Assembly: GCA_948468315.1 (NCBI GenBank)
Contig: CAOKHL010000002.1
Coordinates: 49,893 to 113,892, forward strand
Reading direction: 5' to 3'
Source: an uncultured Eubacteriales bacterium
GTDB taxonomy: Bacteria; Bacillota; Clostridia; TANB77; CAG-508
DNA: 64,000 bases
The stretch's first letter is position 1, and each line of letters begins with the position of its first letter. The position numbers and the translations under genes are program-made. Below are positions 9,176 to 17,667 of the stretch, one piece after another. The notes under the pieces were generated by a model that was given only the letters and a program-made list of their open reading frames with translations, had not been told where the DNA came from and searched no databases.

Positions 9176-9777
9176 ATGTCAGAATATGCACCATCAATAG
9201 AGAAACTAATAGAAAGTTTTGAGAGGCTTCCTAGTATACGGACATAAAACAGCAGCTAGACTTGCATTTCATGTTTTGGACTGGAATGAAGAACAAACAA
9301 ATGAATTTGTTAATTCTATTGTAAATGCTAAAAAGAATTTAAAATACTGTAGCAAATGTTTTAATATTACAGATACAGACCCTTGTCCAATTTGTTCAAA
9401 TTTAAAAAGAAACCAAGATAGTATTTGTGTAGTAGAAGATGTAAGAGATGTTGCTGCAATGGAGAGAACACATGAATTCAAAGGAGTTTATCATGTATTA
9501 CATGGTTCAATTTCACCAATGAATGGAGTAGGGCCAGACGATATTAAAATAAAAGAGCTTTTAGCAAGACTTATGGGACGGAGAAGTAAAAGAAGTAATA
9601 ATTGCAACTAATCCTAGAGTTGAAGGAGAGGCAACAGCAATGTATTTGTCTAAACTTATTAAACCCCTAGGGATTAGGGTTTCTAGAATTGCTCATGGAA
9701 TTCCTGTTGGAGGAGACTTAGAGTATACTGATGAAGTTACTTTAACAAAAGCTTTAGAAGGTAGAAGAGAAATGTAA
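9176..9777 (+). CDS. recR: Recombination mediator RecR, needs two +1 shifts
   Basis: RecR works with RecF/RecO to load RecA in gap repair. The zero frame from the ATG at 9176 makes only 23 residues. Skipping the C of the in-frame CGG at 9239 restores the helix-hairpin-helix sequence [16 protein letters not shown]; skipping the C of a second in-frame CGG at 9579 restores the Toprim stretch [25 protein letters not shown]. The result is 199 aa, the normal RecR length, with the Cys4 zinc motif (CSKC-x11-CPIC) at about residues 57-75 and the C-terminal [16 protein letters not shown]. The gene has its own AGGAG site and follows ybaB. Two identical types of shift in one short single-copy gene make random decay or error unlikely. 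Confidence 0.93.
9239..9242 (+). other. CGG +1 recoding site 1 in recR (AGT ATA CGGA CAT)
   Basis: CGG is codon 22 of the zero frame, followed by ACA TAA. Skipping C gives Ile-Gly-His-Lys, the conserved hairpin of RecR. Confidence 0.88.
9579..9582 (+). other. CGG +1 recoding site 2 in recR (ATG GGA CGGA GAA)
   Basis: After the first shift is applied, this CGG is again exactly in frame. Skipping C gives Gly-Gly-Glu-Val at the start of a Toprim strand. Confidence 0.88.
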
Positions 9778-9782
9778 TGTAA

Positions 9783-10001
9783 TCAATTTGTACAATTGGG
9801 TTGTTCATTTTTTTGCGTTTTTGTACATTCTTTAGAAGAACTTAAAGGAGAAGCTAGAATTAAAGCCAAATTATCCCCTAAAGCAGAAAAAAAGGCAGAT
9901 AATATTCCAATTTCTTCTTCGTTTAAGTCTTGAGCTATTAAAATAGATAAAGAACTTGCAAGACCAATTAAGTTGCAACCAGATAAATCAGAAATATTCA
10001 T
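9783..10001 (-). CDS. Small hypothetical protein, 72 aa
   Basis: The protein begins MNISDLSGCNLIGLASSLSI and continues with an ILSAFFSALGDNLALILA helix; it resembles small uncharacterised Clostridia proteins of the DUF6774 type, which I recall only loosely. I chose the ATG at 10001: an AGAGGTGG ribosome site lies just upstream, while a longer reading frame to 10076 overlaps the upstream glycosyltransferase gene. The ribosome site lies in the 3' arm of a perfect 10-bp hairpin that ends in a T-run, so expression may be controlled. It converges on recR with 5 bases between. Confidence 0.65.
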   Translation of the reverse strand: MNISDLSGCNLIGLASSLSILIAQDLNEEEIGILSAFFSALGDNLALILASPLSSSKECTKTQKNEQPNCTN

Positions 10002-10006
10002 AAAAA

Positions 10007-10040
10007 AATCCACCTCTTTAACATAAATATGAGGTGGATT
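10007..10040 (-). terminator. Terminator hairpin that also holds the ribosome site of the 72-aa gene
   Basis: AATCCACCTC and GAGGTGGATT form a perfect 10-bp stem. On the minus strand the stem is followed by T7, then the ATG at 10001. The GAGGTGG of the 3' arm is the only good ribosome site of that gene. On the plus strand a T-rich run also follows. Confidence 0.75.
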
Positions 10041-10051
10041 ATTTTTTATTC

Positions 10052-11185
10052 TTAATTTTCTAATAGTAATGAACATATATTATTAGTTGAATTAGGTTTA
10101 GCAATTTTCTTTATATTTTGTTTCATTTCTAATAACTTATTATCATTATTTAACAAATTATTTAAAATAGAATTAATATCATCTGTCTTTTTTAGCCAAA
10201 TAGCCGCATTATTAGTTTCTAGAAATTTTGCATTTTCCTCTTCTTGACCAGGAATTGGATTAATAGCAAGCAAGGGTAAATTAGATACAAGAGCTTCTGT
10301 TGATGTTAATCCTCCAGGTTTTGTTATAACTAAGTCAGATATAGCCATAAACTCAGCTACTCTGTCTGTAAAGCTTAGAATTTTTACATTCTGATTTTTG
10401 TTATTTTCAGTTGTAATTTTTTCAAAGCAATTTTTTAAGTTTTCATTTTTTCCACTAATTGCAATTACTTGGGTATTTGGGAAATTTTTAATTAAACATT
10501 CAAAAATATCTAAAGTTTTGTTTTTACCTAATCCTAATTCTCCTCCACCAAAAAATAATACAGTTTTTTTATTTGGTGTAAATTGAAGTTCATTTAATAT
10601 ATCAGATTTATTATAATTTGCTAGAAATTTATTTGAGATAGGTATACCAGTATCAAATATTTTATTAGATGGTATTCCTCTTTTTATTAATGTATCTTTT
10701 ATTTTATCATGAGCTACAAATATATAATCAATAAAATTATAATTACAAGTCCATTCATTATAAGGATCTTCTCCATAATCAGTAATTACTGTTGCAAGTT
10801 TTGAATTTATTTTTCCCTTTTGTTTTAGTATTGTACACATATGTCCAACAAAAAAGTGGGTAGATATTATTACATCTGGATTATATTTTTTTAGAAGTCT
10901 ACCTAATTTATATGCAAGTACTTTGTTTGATAAAGATAATATTCTCTCAAATATTGGTTCTTGGGTATGATAATATATTTTTCCCCAAAACCATGGAATA
11001 TTTTTTGTTATTCCAGAATAAGTAGAACCACAAACTTTGTCTATTACACGATTTATGTATTTCATACAATCAAATAAGAAAACTTCACAATCTGGGTAGT
11101 TTTCTTCAATATGTTCTTTTAAGTTTTTGGCAGCAGATAGATGTCCTCCTCCATATGCTGCATATGATATCATTATTTTTTTCAT
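10052..11185 (-). CDS. MGDG synthase / UgtP-like family 28 glycosyltransferase
   Basis: The protein resembles processive diacylglycerol glucosyltransferases (UgtP/YpfP) and MurG-like enzymes that build membrane glycolipids at the inner face of the membrane. Seen in the 377-aa product: the N-terminal glycine loop ISYAAYGGGHLSAAKNL at residues 4-20, FFGGGELGLGK at about 210, and the donor-binding LVITKPGGLTSTEALVSNLPLL with NPIPGQEEENAKFL near residues 295-330, which is the hallmark of this family. I chose the ATG at 11185, after AAAGGAA; a further ATG 13 codons upstream is possible. UDP-sugar made by the pathway at 2-5 kb could be its donor; this is inference. Confidence 0.87.
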   Translation of the reverse strand: MKKIMISYAAYGGGHLSAAKNLKEHIEENYPDCEVFLFDCMKYINRVIDKVCGSTYSGITKNIPWFWGKIYYHTQEPIFERILSLSNKVLAYKLGRLLKKYNPDVIISTHFFVGHMCTILKQKGKINSKLATVITDYGEDPYNEWTCNYNFIDYIFVAHDKIKDTLIKRGIPSNKIFDTGIPISNKFLANYNKSDILNELQFTPNKKTVLFFGGGELGLGKNKTLDIFECLIKNFPNTQVIAISGKNENLKNCFEKITTENNKNQNVKILSFTDRVAEFMAISDLVITKPGGLTSTEALVSNLPLLAINPIPGQEEENAKFLETNNAAIWLKKTDDINSILNNLLNNDNKLLEMKQNIKKIAKPNSTNNICSLLLEN

Positions 11186-11310
11186 ATTATTTTTTCCTTT
11201 TATTTTATTTTTATATTTTAACATAAAAATTAAAAAAATGGAATATTTTTTTTGATTTAATACAAAATAAAATTGATTATATTATAAAAAAGTATAAAAG
11301 GAGATTGATT

Positions 11311-12660
11311 ATGAAAAATAAGAAAAAAATTATAGTTGGTATTATAATTATTGCTTTAATTGCCGCAATTGGAATTTTGGGGTATTTTTTGTATAAGAAA
11401 GATAGTGAGGTAAAACTTGCAAGTAGAAATTTGTATGATAGTAATTTTTATGAATTAGTAAATTATGTTCAAAATGTTGAAACATATTTAGCTAAATCTA
11501 CTATATCTACAAGTAATACTCATAGTGCGGAAACTCTAACATATTTATGGAGAGAAGCAAACCTTGCTCAAACATATTTAGCAGGTTTACCAGTACAAAG
11601 TCAAGAATTAGAAAATACAGAGAAATTTTTAAATCAAGTTAGTGATTATAGTTATACATTATCTAGAAAAAATATAAAAGGTGAAGATTTAAATGATGAA
11701 GATATAAAAAATTTAGAAGATCTTCATAAATATAGTACTGAACTTAAAAATGTGTTAAATCAATTGGCAGCAGATTTAGAAAGTGGTTCGATTACATGGA
11801 AAGATTTAACTAAAAATGGAAAAGAAGAATTTGCTCAAGCAGTTAGCTCAAATTTAGATGTATTTAGTTCATTAGAAGAAGATTTTCATGAATATTCAGG
11901 TCTAATATATGATGGAGCTTTTTCAGAACATTTGACTAAGACAGAGCCTAAAGGACTTTCAGGAGATGAAATTTCAGAAGAAGACGCAAAAAACAAAATA
12001 AAGAAAATTTATGGAGAAGAAAATATAAAAGAAATATCAAGTTTAGGTGTTAACGAAAATTCTGAATTGACATCATATAATTTTTCTGTAAAAACAAATA
12101 ATGAAAAAAATATTTCTATTGCTATTTCAAAAATAGGTGGACATATTGTGTATAGTAACTGTGATAGAGATGTGAGTGAAGAAAAAATAAATTATGATGA
12201 AGCAAATCAAAAAGGAAAAGATTTTTTAAATGAACAAGGATTTAATAATATGAAAGAAACATATTATTTAAATGAAAATGGAATCGTAACAATTAATTAT
12301 GCATATTTACAAAATGATGTGGTAATTTATCCAGATTTAATAAAAGTAAAAGTTGCACTTGATAACGGAGAAATTTTAGGAATTGAAACAAAAGGATATT
12401 TAAATAATCATATAGATAGAAGTATATCTAAAAATTTAATATCTAAAGAAGAAGCTAAAAAAGAATTAAATAAAAATTTAAATATACAAAGTGAAGGATT
12501 AGCAATAATTCCAACTGAATTTCAAACAGAGATATTATGTTATGAATTTAAAGGTAAAATAGAAGAAACTGAATTTTTGGTTTATATAAATGCTGAAAAT
12601 GGAGAAGAAGAAGATATTTTAATAATTTATAATACTCCAAATGGGGTGCTTACAATGTAA
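11311..12660 (+). CDS. ypeB: Germination protein YpeB
   Basis: In Bacillus, YpeB is a spore inner-membrane protein that stabilises and localises the cortex-lytic enzyme SleB. The 449-aa product has one N-terminal membrane helix (residues 6-28), the conserved N-domain with YLWREANLAQTYLAGLPVQ at about 75 and LEDLHKYSTELKNVLNQL at about 140, and C-terminal PepSY-like repeats (YDEANQKGKDFLNEQGF, ISKEEAKKELNKNLN). I chose the ATG at 11311 because it is 7 bases after AAAGGAG; an upstream TTG abuts that site. No sleB lies next to it in this window. A SASP gene follows. Confidence 0.88.
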   Translation: MKNKKKIIVGIIIIALIAAIGILGYFLYKKDSEVKLASRNLYDSNFYELVNYVQNVETYLAKSTISTSNTHSAETLTYLWREANLAQTYLAGLPVQSQELENTEKFLNQVSDYSYTLSRKNIKGEDLNDEDIKNLEDLHKYSTELKNVLNQLAADLESGSITWKDLTKNGKEEFAQAVSSNLDVFSSLEEDFHEYSGLIYDGAFSEHLTKTEPKGLSGDEISEEDAKNKIKKIYGEENIKEISSLGVNENSELTSYNFSVKTNNEKNISIAISKIGGHIVYSNCDRDVSEEKINYDEANQKGKDFLNEQGFNNMKETYYLNENGIVTINYAYLQNDVVIYPDLIKVKVALDNGEILGIETKGYLNNHIDRSISKNLISKEEAKKELNKNLNIQSEGLAIIPTEFQTEILCYEFKGKIEETEFLVYINAENGEEEDILIIYNTPNGVLTM

Positions 12661-12783
12661 GGTTTTAAATTATTAAAAAATGGAATTTTTACAATTATTT
12701 TTTTTAATATTAATTTTAAATTTGTTAATAATAATTTTGTAGAAAGTTTTATTAATTTTACTTTCTATAAAGGGGGATGTAAT

Positions 12784-12954
12784 ATGTCTAGAAATAGTAG
12801 TATAATGTCTGAAAATTTAAAAGAAGAAATAGCAAAAGAGTTGGGAGTTTATGATCAAGTAAAAAAAGATGGTGGATGGGAAAATGTATCATCTAAAACT
12901 TGTGGTAATATAGTAACTAAGGCAATTGAGATAGCAAATAGAAGCGTTGAGTAG
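12784..12954 (+). CDS. Alpha/beta-type small acid-soluble spore protein
   Basis: The 56-aa product coats spore DNA and protects it from UV and heat. It has the family features: MSENLKEEIAKELGVYDQVKK, a Gly-Gly-Trp turn, and the C-terminal block TCGNIVTKAIEIANRSVE, matching the usual CGNMVRKAIEIAE. The GPR-protease site of the family (E in the KELGV region) is present in outline. The ATG is preceded by AAAGGGGG. It stands alone after ypeB and is probably expressed in the forespore. Confidence 0.92.
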   Translation: MSRNSSIMSENLKEEIAKELGVYDQVKKDGGWENVSSKTCGNIVTKAIEIANRSVE

Positions 12955-12981
12955 TTATTTTGTGAATAAATTCATAAGAAT

Positions 12982-13010
12982 TTGACATATAATAAGATAT
13001 GTGCTAATAT
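12982..13010 (+). promoter_or_regulatory. Promoter of a small RNA
   Basis: TTGACA, 17-base spacer, TAATAT. No coding sequence follows on this strand before the terminator at 13052. Confidence 0.7.
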
Positions 13011-13016
13011 ATTATT

Positions 13017-13083
13017 AGCAATTGCAAAGAAACTTTTCAGAGAGTAACTAAAAAGACTAGGTGTCCAGACCTAGTCTTTTTTT
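13017..13083 (+). ncRNA. Candidate antitoxin small RNA, about 67 nt
   Basis: The stretch lies between a strong promoter and a strong intrinsic terminator (AAAGACTAGGT and its complement, then T-run) and has no open reading frame or ribosome site. It converges on the minus-strand peptide gene at 13155-13087 and overlaps the 3' end of that transcript through the shared terminator hairpin. This is the layout of txpA/ratA-type toxin-antitoxin loci. Confidence 0.5.
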
Positions 13084-13086
13084 ATG

Positions 13087-13155
13087 CTAATCATTTAAAT
13101 GTTTTACGATTAAGTAAATCAAATAAAGTTTTAGCAATTTTATCAAACTTTTCAA
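13087..13155 (-). CDS. Candidate type I toxin peptide, 22 aa
   Basis: The start is TTG at 13155, 8 bases after a strong AAGGAGG. The peptide is hydrophobic with spaced lysines: MKSLIKLLKLYLIYLIVKHL and two more residues. The gene has its own consensus promoter at 13226-13198 on the minus strand and ends in the bidirectional terminator shared with the plus-strand small RNA. The size, composition and convergent antisense RNA match type I toxins. I know no specific family for it, and a chance short reading frame cannot be excluded. Confidence 0.45.
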   Translation of the reverse strand: MKSLIKLLKLYLIYLIVKHLND

Positions 13156-13197
13156 GAAAGTAACCTCCTTCCTGCCACTAAGCAAGTAGGCTATATA

Positions 13198-13226
13198 ATA
13201 ATAGTCTATTTAAATATTAGTGTCAA
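13198..13226 (-). promoter_or_regulatory. Promoter of the 22-aa peptide gene
   Basis: On the minus strand: TTGACA, 17-base spacer, TATTAT, placed about 35 bases before the ribosome site. Confidence 0.7.
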
Positions 13227-13320
13227 TATATATAATAAATTTTCTTAAAAACCAATTTAAAATATTGCATTTTTAATGTTTCAAGAATATAATAAAAAAA
13301 ACACAAATAGGAGGAAATAA

Positions 13321-14724
13321 ATGGATTTAACAGTAGAAGATATATTGAATTGTACAAATGGAGAATTAGTAATAGGAAATAAAAGAAAACTATGTGAAAA
13401 CTTTTCTAAAGATACAAGAACAATAAAAAAAGGAGATACATATGTTGGAATAAAAGGTGGAAATTTTGATGGAAACCTATTCTGGAAAGATGCTTTTGAT
13501 AATGGAGCAGATGTAGTTATAATAAATAAAGTTGAGTTAAATACTGAAGAAATAAAAAAATATGATGAACAAAATAAATGTATTATTAAAGTTAAAGATA
13601 CAATTATTGCTTTAGGTCAAATGGCAAGTTTTAAAAGAAATATGTATAAAGATAAATTAAAAGTTATTGGAGTTACAGGAAGCGTAGGAAAAACAAGTAC
13701 TAAAGATATTATTGCAAATGTAATTTCTCAAAAATATAAAACTTTAAAAACAGAAGGAAATAATAATAATAATATAGGACTTCCATTTACAATTTTAAGA
13801 CTAAAAGATGAAGAAGTTGCAGTTATTGAAATGGGTATGAACCATTTGGGAGAAATTGAATATTTAAGCAAAATTGCAAAGCCTGATATTTCTGTTATTA
13901 CAAATGTTGGAACATCTCATATAGGAAATTTAGGTTCACGTGAAAATATATTAAAAGCTAAATTAGAAATTTTAGAAGGAATGGAAAATAAAAAATTAAT
14001 TATAAATAATGATAATGATTTATTAAATAAATGGAATATAGACAAAAATGAAAAGATTGAAGTTCATACATTTGGAATTAACAATAAAAGCGAATTTCAA
14101 GCAGAAGATATTAAATTATATGAGAATTCAAGTGAATTTGTTTGCAATAATAAAAATGGAAAATTTAATATTTCTGTTCCAGTAGGTGGCGAGCATTTTA
14201 TATTAAATGCATTATGTGCGACAACTGTTGGAAAATTATTAGGTTTAAATAATAATGAAATAAAAAGAGGAATAGAAAGTTTTTGTTTAACAGCTAAAAG
14301 AATGGAAATAAATTATCTAAAAAATAATATAATTATAATAAATGATAGTTATAATGCAAGTCTTGAGTCTATGAAAGCCGCTATTTTAAGCCTTAAAAAT
14401 ATGAAGGCTAAAAGAAGAATTGCAGTTTTAGGAGATATGTTTGAATTAGGAGATTTTTCAGAAAAATTACATAGAGATGTTGGACTGGAAATTTATAAAA
14501 ATAATATAGATAAATTATTTTTAATAGGAGAGAATGCAAAATATATTGGAGAAGAAGCGGAAAAAAGTGGATATGATACAGATAATATAATTAATTTTGA
14601 AAATAAAGAATTATTATTAGAGAAATTAAAACAAATATTGAGAGATGGAGATGTTATTTTATTTAAGGCATCAAATGGAATGAGACTTTTTGAGATTGCA
14701 GAGAGTTTAAAAGAATACATTTAG
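13321..14724 (+). CDS. murF: UDP-N-acetylmuramoyl-tripeptide--D-alanyl-D-alanine ligase
   Basis: MurF adds D-Ala-D-Ala to the UDP-MurNAc tripeptide in the cytoplasm. The 467-aa protein shows the N-terminal domain with DTRTIKKGDTYVGIKGGNFDGN, the ATP loop GVTGSVGKTSTKDII at about residue 119, EMGMNHLGEIEYLS at about 175, ALCATTVGKLLG near 300, and NDSYNASLESMKAA at about 340. The next gene, 20 bases on, is ddl, which makes the D-Ala-D-Ala substrate; the two form an operon ending at the 15764 terminator. Confidence 0.96.
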   Translation: MDLTVEDILNCTNGELVIGNKRKLCENFSKDTRTIKKGDTYVGIKGGNFDGNLFWKDAFDNGADVVIINKVELNTEEIKKYDEQNKCIIKVKDTIIALGQMASFKRNMYKDKLKVIGVTGSVGKTSTKDIIANVISQKYKTLKTEGNNNNNIGLPFTILRLKDEEVAVIEMGMNHLGEIEYLSKIAKPDISVITNVGTSHIGNLGSRENILKAKLEILEGMENKKLIINNDNDLLNKWNIDKNEKIEVHTFGINNKSEFQAEDIKLYENSSEFVCNNKNGKFNISVPVGGEHFILNALCATTVGKLLGLNNNEIKRGIESFCLTAKRMEINYLKNNIIIINDSYNASLESMKAAILSLKNMKAKRRIAVLGDMFELGDFSEKLHRDVGLEIYKNNIDKLFLIGENAKYIGEEAEKSGYDTDNIINFENKELLLEKLKQILRDGDVILFKASNGMRLFEIAESLKEYI

Positions 14725-14744
14725 TAGAAAGGAATGTTAGCATA

Positions 14745-15761
14745 ATGATAAAGTTAGGTGTTATATATGGAGGAATATCAACGGAACGAGAAGTTTCAAA
14801 GGAATCCGCAAAATCAGTTTTAGAAAATTTGGATAAAGAAAAATATGAAATATATCCAATTTTAATTGGTGAAAATGGAGATTGGTATGAGGGTTCAAGT
14901 GAGGTAAAGATAGAAAATATAATTGGTTATTTACAAAATTTAGACATTGTATTTCCAGTTTTACATGGGCTTTTTGGAGAAGATGGAACAATTCAAGGGT
15001 TATTCGAAATAGCAGGTGTTAAATATGTTGGGTGTAAAGTTTTAGCTTCAAGTGTAGGGATGGATAAAGCATATACTAAAATGGTTTTTGAAAAAGCAAA
15101 AATAAATCAAGCAAAATTTATATATGTGAAAAAATATAAAGAAAGTAAATATATATATGTAAATGATAATTTAGATGAAAAATATATGGAGATAGATGAA
15201 TTAGTAGATTTAATAGAAACAGAATTGAAATATCCAGTATTTGTTAAACCTTCAAATTCTGGTTCATCTGTGGGAGTTAATAAAGCAATAGATAAAAAGC
15301 AATTGAAAGAAAATATAGAAATAGCTACAAAATATGATACAAAAATTTTGATAGAACAAGGAATTATTGGGAAAGAAGTAGAATGTGCTGTGCTAGGGAA
15401 TAGCGAGGTTGGTGTTGAGGTAACAAACCCAGGAGAAATTGTTCCAGCAGGGGATTATTATTCTTTTGATTCAAAATATAAGGATGAAGAGTCTAAAACA
15501 TTAGTGTGTGCAAGAATTTGTGATGAGGTAAAGCATAAAGTTAAGGAATTGGCTAGAAAGGCTTTTTGTGCAATAGATGGAAATGGACTTTCTAGGGTTG
15601 ATTTTTTTGTGGAAGATGGAACTAATGAGATTTATATAAATGAGATTAATACTATGCCAGGGTTTACTTGTATTAGTATGTATCCGAAGTTGTTTGAGGA
15701 ATATGGGTATGGATATGGGGAGCTTTTGGATAAGATTATTGAAATTGGTTTGAAAGGTTAG
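14745..15761 (+). CDS. ddl: D-alanine--D-alanine ligase
   Basis: The ATP-grasp enzyme joins two D-Ala for the peptidoglycan stem. The 338-aa protein has the N-terminal GGISTEREVSKESA at residue 10, PVLHGLFGEDGTIQGL at about 72, the ATP-grasp stretch VKPSNSGSSVGVNKA at about 170, EVECAVLGN, and the C-terminal metal site YINEINTMPGFT at about 300. This is a normal Ddl. It has an in-frame CGA Arg codon in its N-terminal part, showing that CGA is read normally. It is the second gene of the murF operon. Confidence 0.96.
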   Translation: MIKLGVIYGGISTEREVSKESAKSVLENLDKEKYEIYPILIGENGDWYEGSSEVKIENIIGYLQNLDIVFPVLHGLFGEDGTIQGLFEIAGVKYVGCKVLASSVGMDKAYTKMVFEKAKINQAKFIYVKKYKESKYIYVNDNLDEKYMEIDELVDLIETELKYPVFVKPSNSGSSVGVNKAIDKKQLKENIEIATKYDTKILIEQGIIGKEVECAVLGNSEVGVEVTNPGEIVPAGDYYSFDSKYKDEESKTLVCARICDEVKHKVKELARKAFCAIDGNGLSRVDFFVEDGTNEIYINEINTMPGFTCISMYPKLFEEYGYGYGELLDKIIEIGLKG

Positions 15762-15763
15762 CC

Positions 15764-15819
15764 GTTAAAAGCCTATATACTGTTTATATTTAAAAATGAA
15801 CAGTATATAGGCTTTTAAC
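15764..15819 (+). terminator. Strong terminator after ddl
   Basis: A perfect 21-bp inverted repeat (left arm 15764-15784, right arm 15799-15819). No long T-run follows on the plus strand, but the stem alone is unusually long. Confidence 0.75.
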
Positions 15820-15870
15820 TACTCTGTATTTTAGAGTGTTTTTTTGTAGATTTTTGTCGAGATTTTTTTC

Positions 15871-15899
15871 TTTACAATTAGGGATTTTTGTGGTATTAT
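15871..15899 (+). promoter_or_regulatory. Promoter of the sortase gene
   Basis: TTTACA, 17-base spacer, TATTAT. Confidence 0.65.
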
Positions 15900-15931
15900 A
15901 GTTGGGGTTTATTTCAATATTTTGTTGAAGT

Positions 15932-16504
15932 ATGATATATAGGAATAGATATATAAATTTAATTAGTTTTTTTGTTAGTGTTGTAATATTTTTAGTTCTA
16001 AATTTTTGTTTTTTAGGTGTGAATACAAATCCTGTTGAGAATTTGTTTAATATAATTTCAGATATTAAAAATGAAAAAGAACAAGTGAGTAGTGAGTTGT
16101 TAAAAGATGAAGTAATTGAATTAGGAAATTGGTATGTTGAAATTCCAAAGATTAATCTTAAAGCTCCAATAGCGGAAGGTACTGACATGGATACACTAAA
16201 AGCTAAAGTTGGTCATTTTAGTGAAACTAGTAAAACAGAAGGGAATGTAGGTCTTGCTGCACATAATAGGGGTTATGAAAATAATTTTTTTGAGAATTTA
16301 AAGAAGGTTAATATAGATGATGAGATTATTTATATATATGAAAATTATAGAAAAATATATGTAGTGGATAAAGTAGAGATTATAAATAATACAGATTGGA
16401 GTTATTTAGAAAAAAGTGAGGAAAATAAAATTACATTAATAACATGTGTAGAAAATGAACCTCAATATAGAAGGTGTGTCCAAGCAACGGAATTGGAAAA
16501 TTGA
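15932..16504 (+). CDS. Sortase, probably class D-like
   Basis: A membrane-bound transpeptidase that links surface proteins to the wall or to each other. The 190-aa protein has an N-terminal membrane helix (residues 8-30), the substrate-pocket stretch WYVEIPKINLKAPIAEG at about 68, catalytic His in LAAHNRGY at about 110, catalytic Cys in TLITCVENEPQYRRCVQA at about 172, and the catalytic Arg a few residues later. All three catalytic residues are present. No LPxTG-like substrate gene is adjacent; the large pilin-like protein at 47.7 kb shows no clear C-terminal sorting signal. The exact class is uncertain. Confidence 0.87.
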   Translation: MIYRNRYINLISFFVSVVIFLVLNFCFLGVNTNPVENLFNIISDIKNEKEQVSSELLKDEVIELGNWYVEIPKINLKAPIAEGTDMDTLKAKVGHFSETSKTEGNVGLAAHNRGYENNFFENLKKVNIDDEIIYIYENYRKIYVVDKVEIINNTDWSYLEKSEENKITLITCVENEPQYRRCVQATELEN

Positions 16505-16572
16505 TGTATATAAAATTAAATTCGTGAATAAAAATGTATTAATAATTTTTGGAAAGAAGGGAATTTAATTTT

Positions 16573-17181
16573 ATGAAAATAAACAAAAAAATCTTTTACA
16601 TAATAATTGTAATTTTATTAATTGTTTTAGGAGTATTTATTTATAAAAATGTGATTAAAAAATCAAAAATTGGAAACAATATGAGTAGTCAAGAAATCGT
16701 AGATTATATTTTGAATGTAAGTAATTATAAATCAAATGTAACAATACAAGTAAATAGTAATAAAAATACAAATAAATATATTTTAAAACAAGAATTCAAT
16801 TTAGAAAGTGGTAGTATTCAAGAGGTAATTGAACCAGCAAATATAGCAGGAGTAAAGATAATAAGAAAAGAAGGAAATTTAAAAATAGAAAATACAAATC
16901 TTAATTTATCAACAATTTTTGAAAATTATCAAGGCTTAGAAGAAAACAGTTTGGATTTAAGTACATTTATTGATAATTATAAAAAATACGATAAATCTAC
17001 TTTTGAAGAAAATGAAAAAGAAATAATAATGAAAACAAAAAATAGTAATCAAAATAAATATACAGAAAATAAAATATTATACATAAATAAACAAAATAAA
17101 TTACCTACTAAACTAATTATAGAAGATAATAACCAAAATACGACAATAAACATACAATATAATGAAATAGAATTAAATTAG
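16573..17181 (+). CDS. GerS-like germination protein (LolA-like fold)
   Basis: The 202-aa protein has a basic N-terminus and one hydrophobic helix (residues 5-24), then MSSQEIVDYILNVSNYKSNV and a pattern of long beta strands (KYILKQEF, GSIQEVIEPA, GVKIIRKEGNLKIEN, LPTKLIIEDNN) as in the LolA-fold germination lipoproteins of Clostridia (GerS family). I see no lipobox Cys, so it is probably helix-anchored. The ATG at 16573 is chosen over a TTG at 16549 because the hydrophobic segment then sits at the N-terminus; spacing to AAGAAGGG is rather long. The assignment rests on pattern similarity, not a motif. Confidence 0.6.
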   Translation: MKINKKIFYIIIVILLIVLGVFIYKNVIKKSKIGNNMSSQEIVDYILNVSNYKSNVTIQVNSNKNTNKYILKQEFNLESGSIQEVIEPANIAGVKIIRKEGNLKIENTNLNLSTIFENYQGLEENSLDLSTFIDNYKKYDKSTFEENEKEIIMKTKNSNQNKYTENKILYINKQNKLPTKLIIEDNNQNTTINIQYNEIELN

Positions 17182-17297
17182 AAAATGGAATTAATTTTTT
17201 ATAATTAAAAATTAAAAATATTTTCATTTCCATGTTTCGAAATTTATCTACGAATATATAGACTTTTAAAATATGCTAATAGTGGGAGTGAATAATT

Positions 17298-17648
17298 ATG
17301 ACAATAAAAAGAGGAGATATGTTTTATGCAGATCTAAGTCCAGTAGTAGGTTCAGAACAAGGGGGAGTTCGTCCAGTTTTGATAATACAAAACGATTTAG
17401 GTAATAAATATAGTCCAACTGTAATTGCAGCTGCAATTACATCACAAACTAATAAAACAAAACTTCCTACACATATTGAAATACAAGGAGATACACAAGG
17501 ATTAAAAAGTAATTCTGTTATTTTAGCAGAACAAATTAGAACAATAGATAAAAGTAGATTAAAGGAAAAAATAGGTCATATAGATGATGAATTTGTTATG
17601 AATAAAATAAATAATGCGTTAGGAGTAAGTTTTGGATTAGAAGAATAA
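17298..17648 (+). CDS. ndoA: MazF/PemK-type endoribonuclease (NdoA)
   Basis: A sequence-specific mRNA-cutting toxin. The 116-aa protein has the family start [31 protein letters not shown] with the conserved catalytic-site Arg and the later Thr in [15 protein letters not shown], and the [10 protein letters not shown] segment near residue 90. The length is normal. No antitoxin gene lies directly upstream; in several Clostridia ndoA stands apart from its antitoxin, so it may be elsewhere. GGAGTG precedes the start. Confidence 0.93.
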   Translation: MTIKRGDMFYADLSPVVGSEQGGVRPVLIIQNDLGNKYSPTVIAAAITSQTNKTKLPTHIEIQGDTQGLKSNSVILAEQIRTIDKSRLKEKIGHIDDEFVMNKINNALGVSFGLEE

Positions 17649-17667
17649 AATTAATAATTAAATAAGA

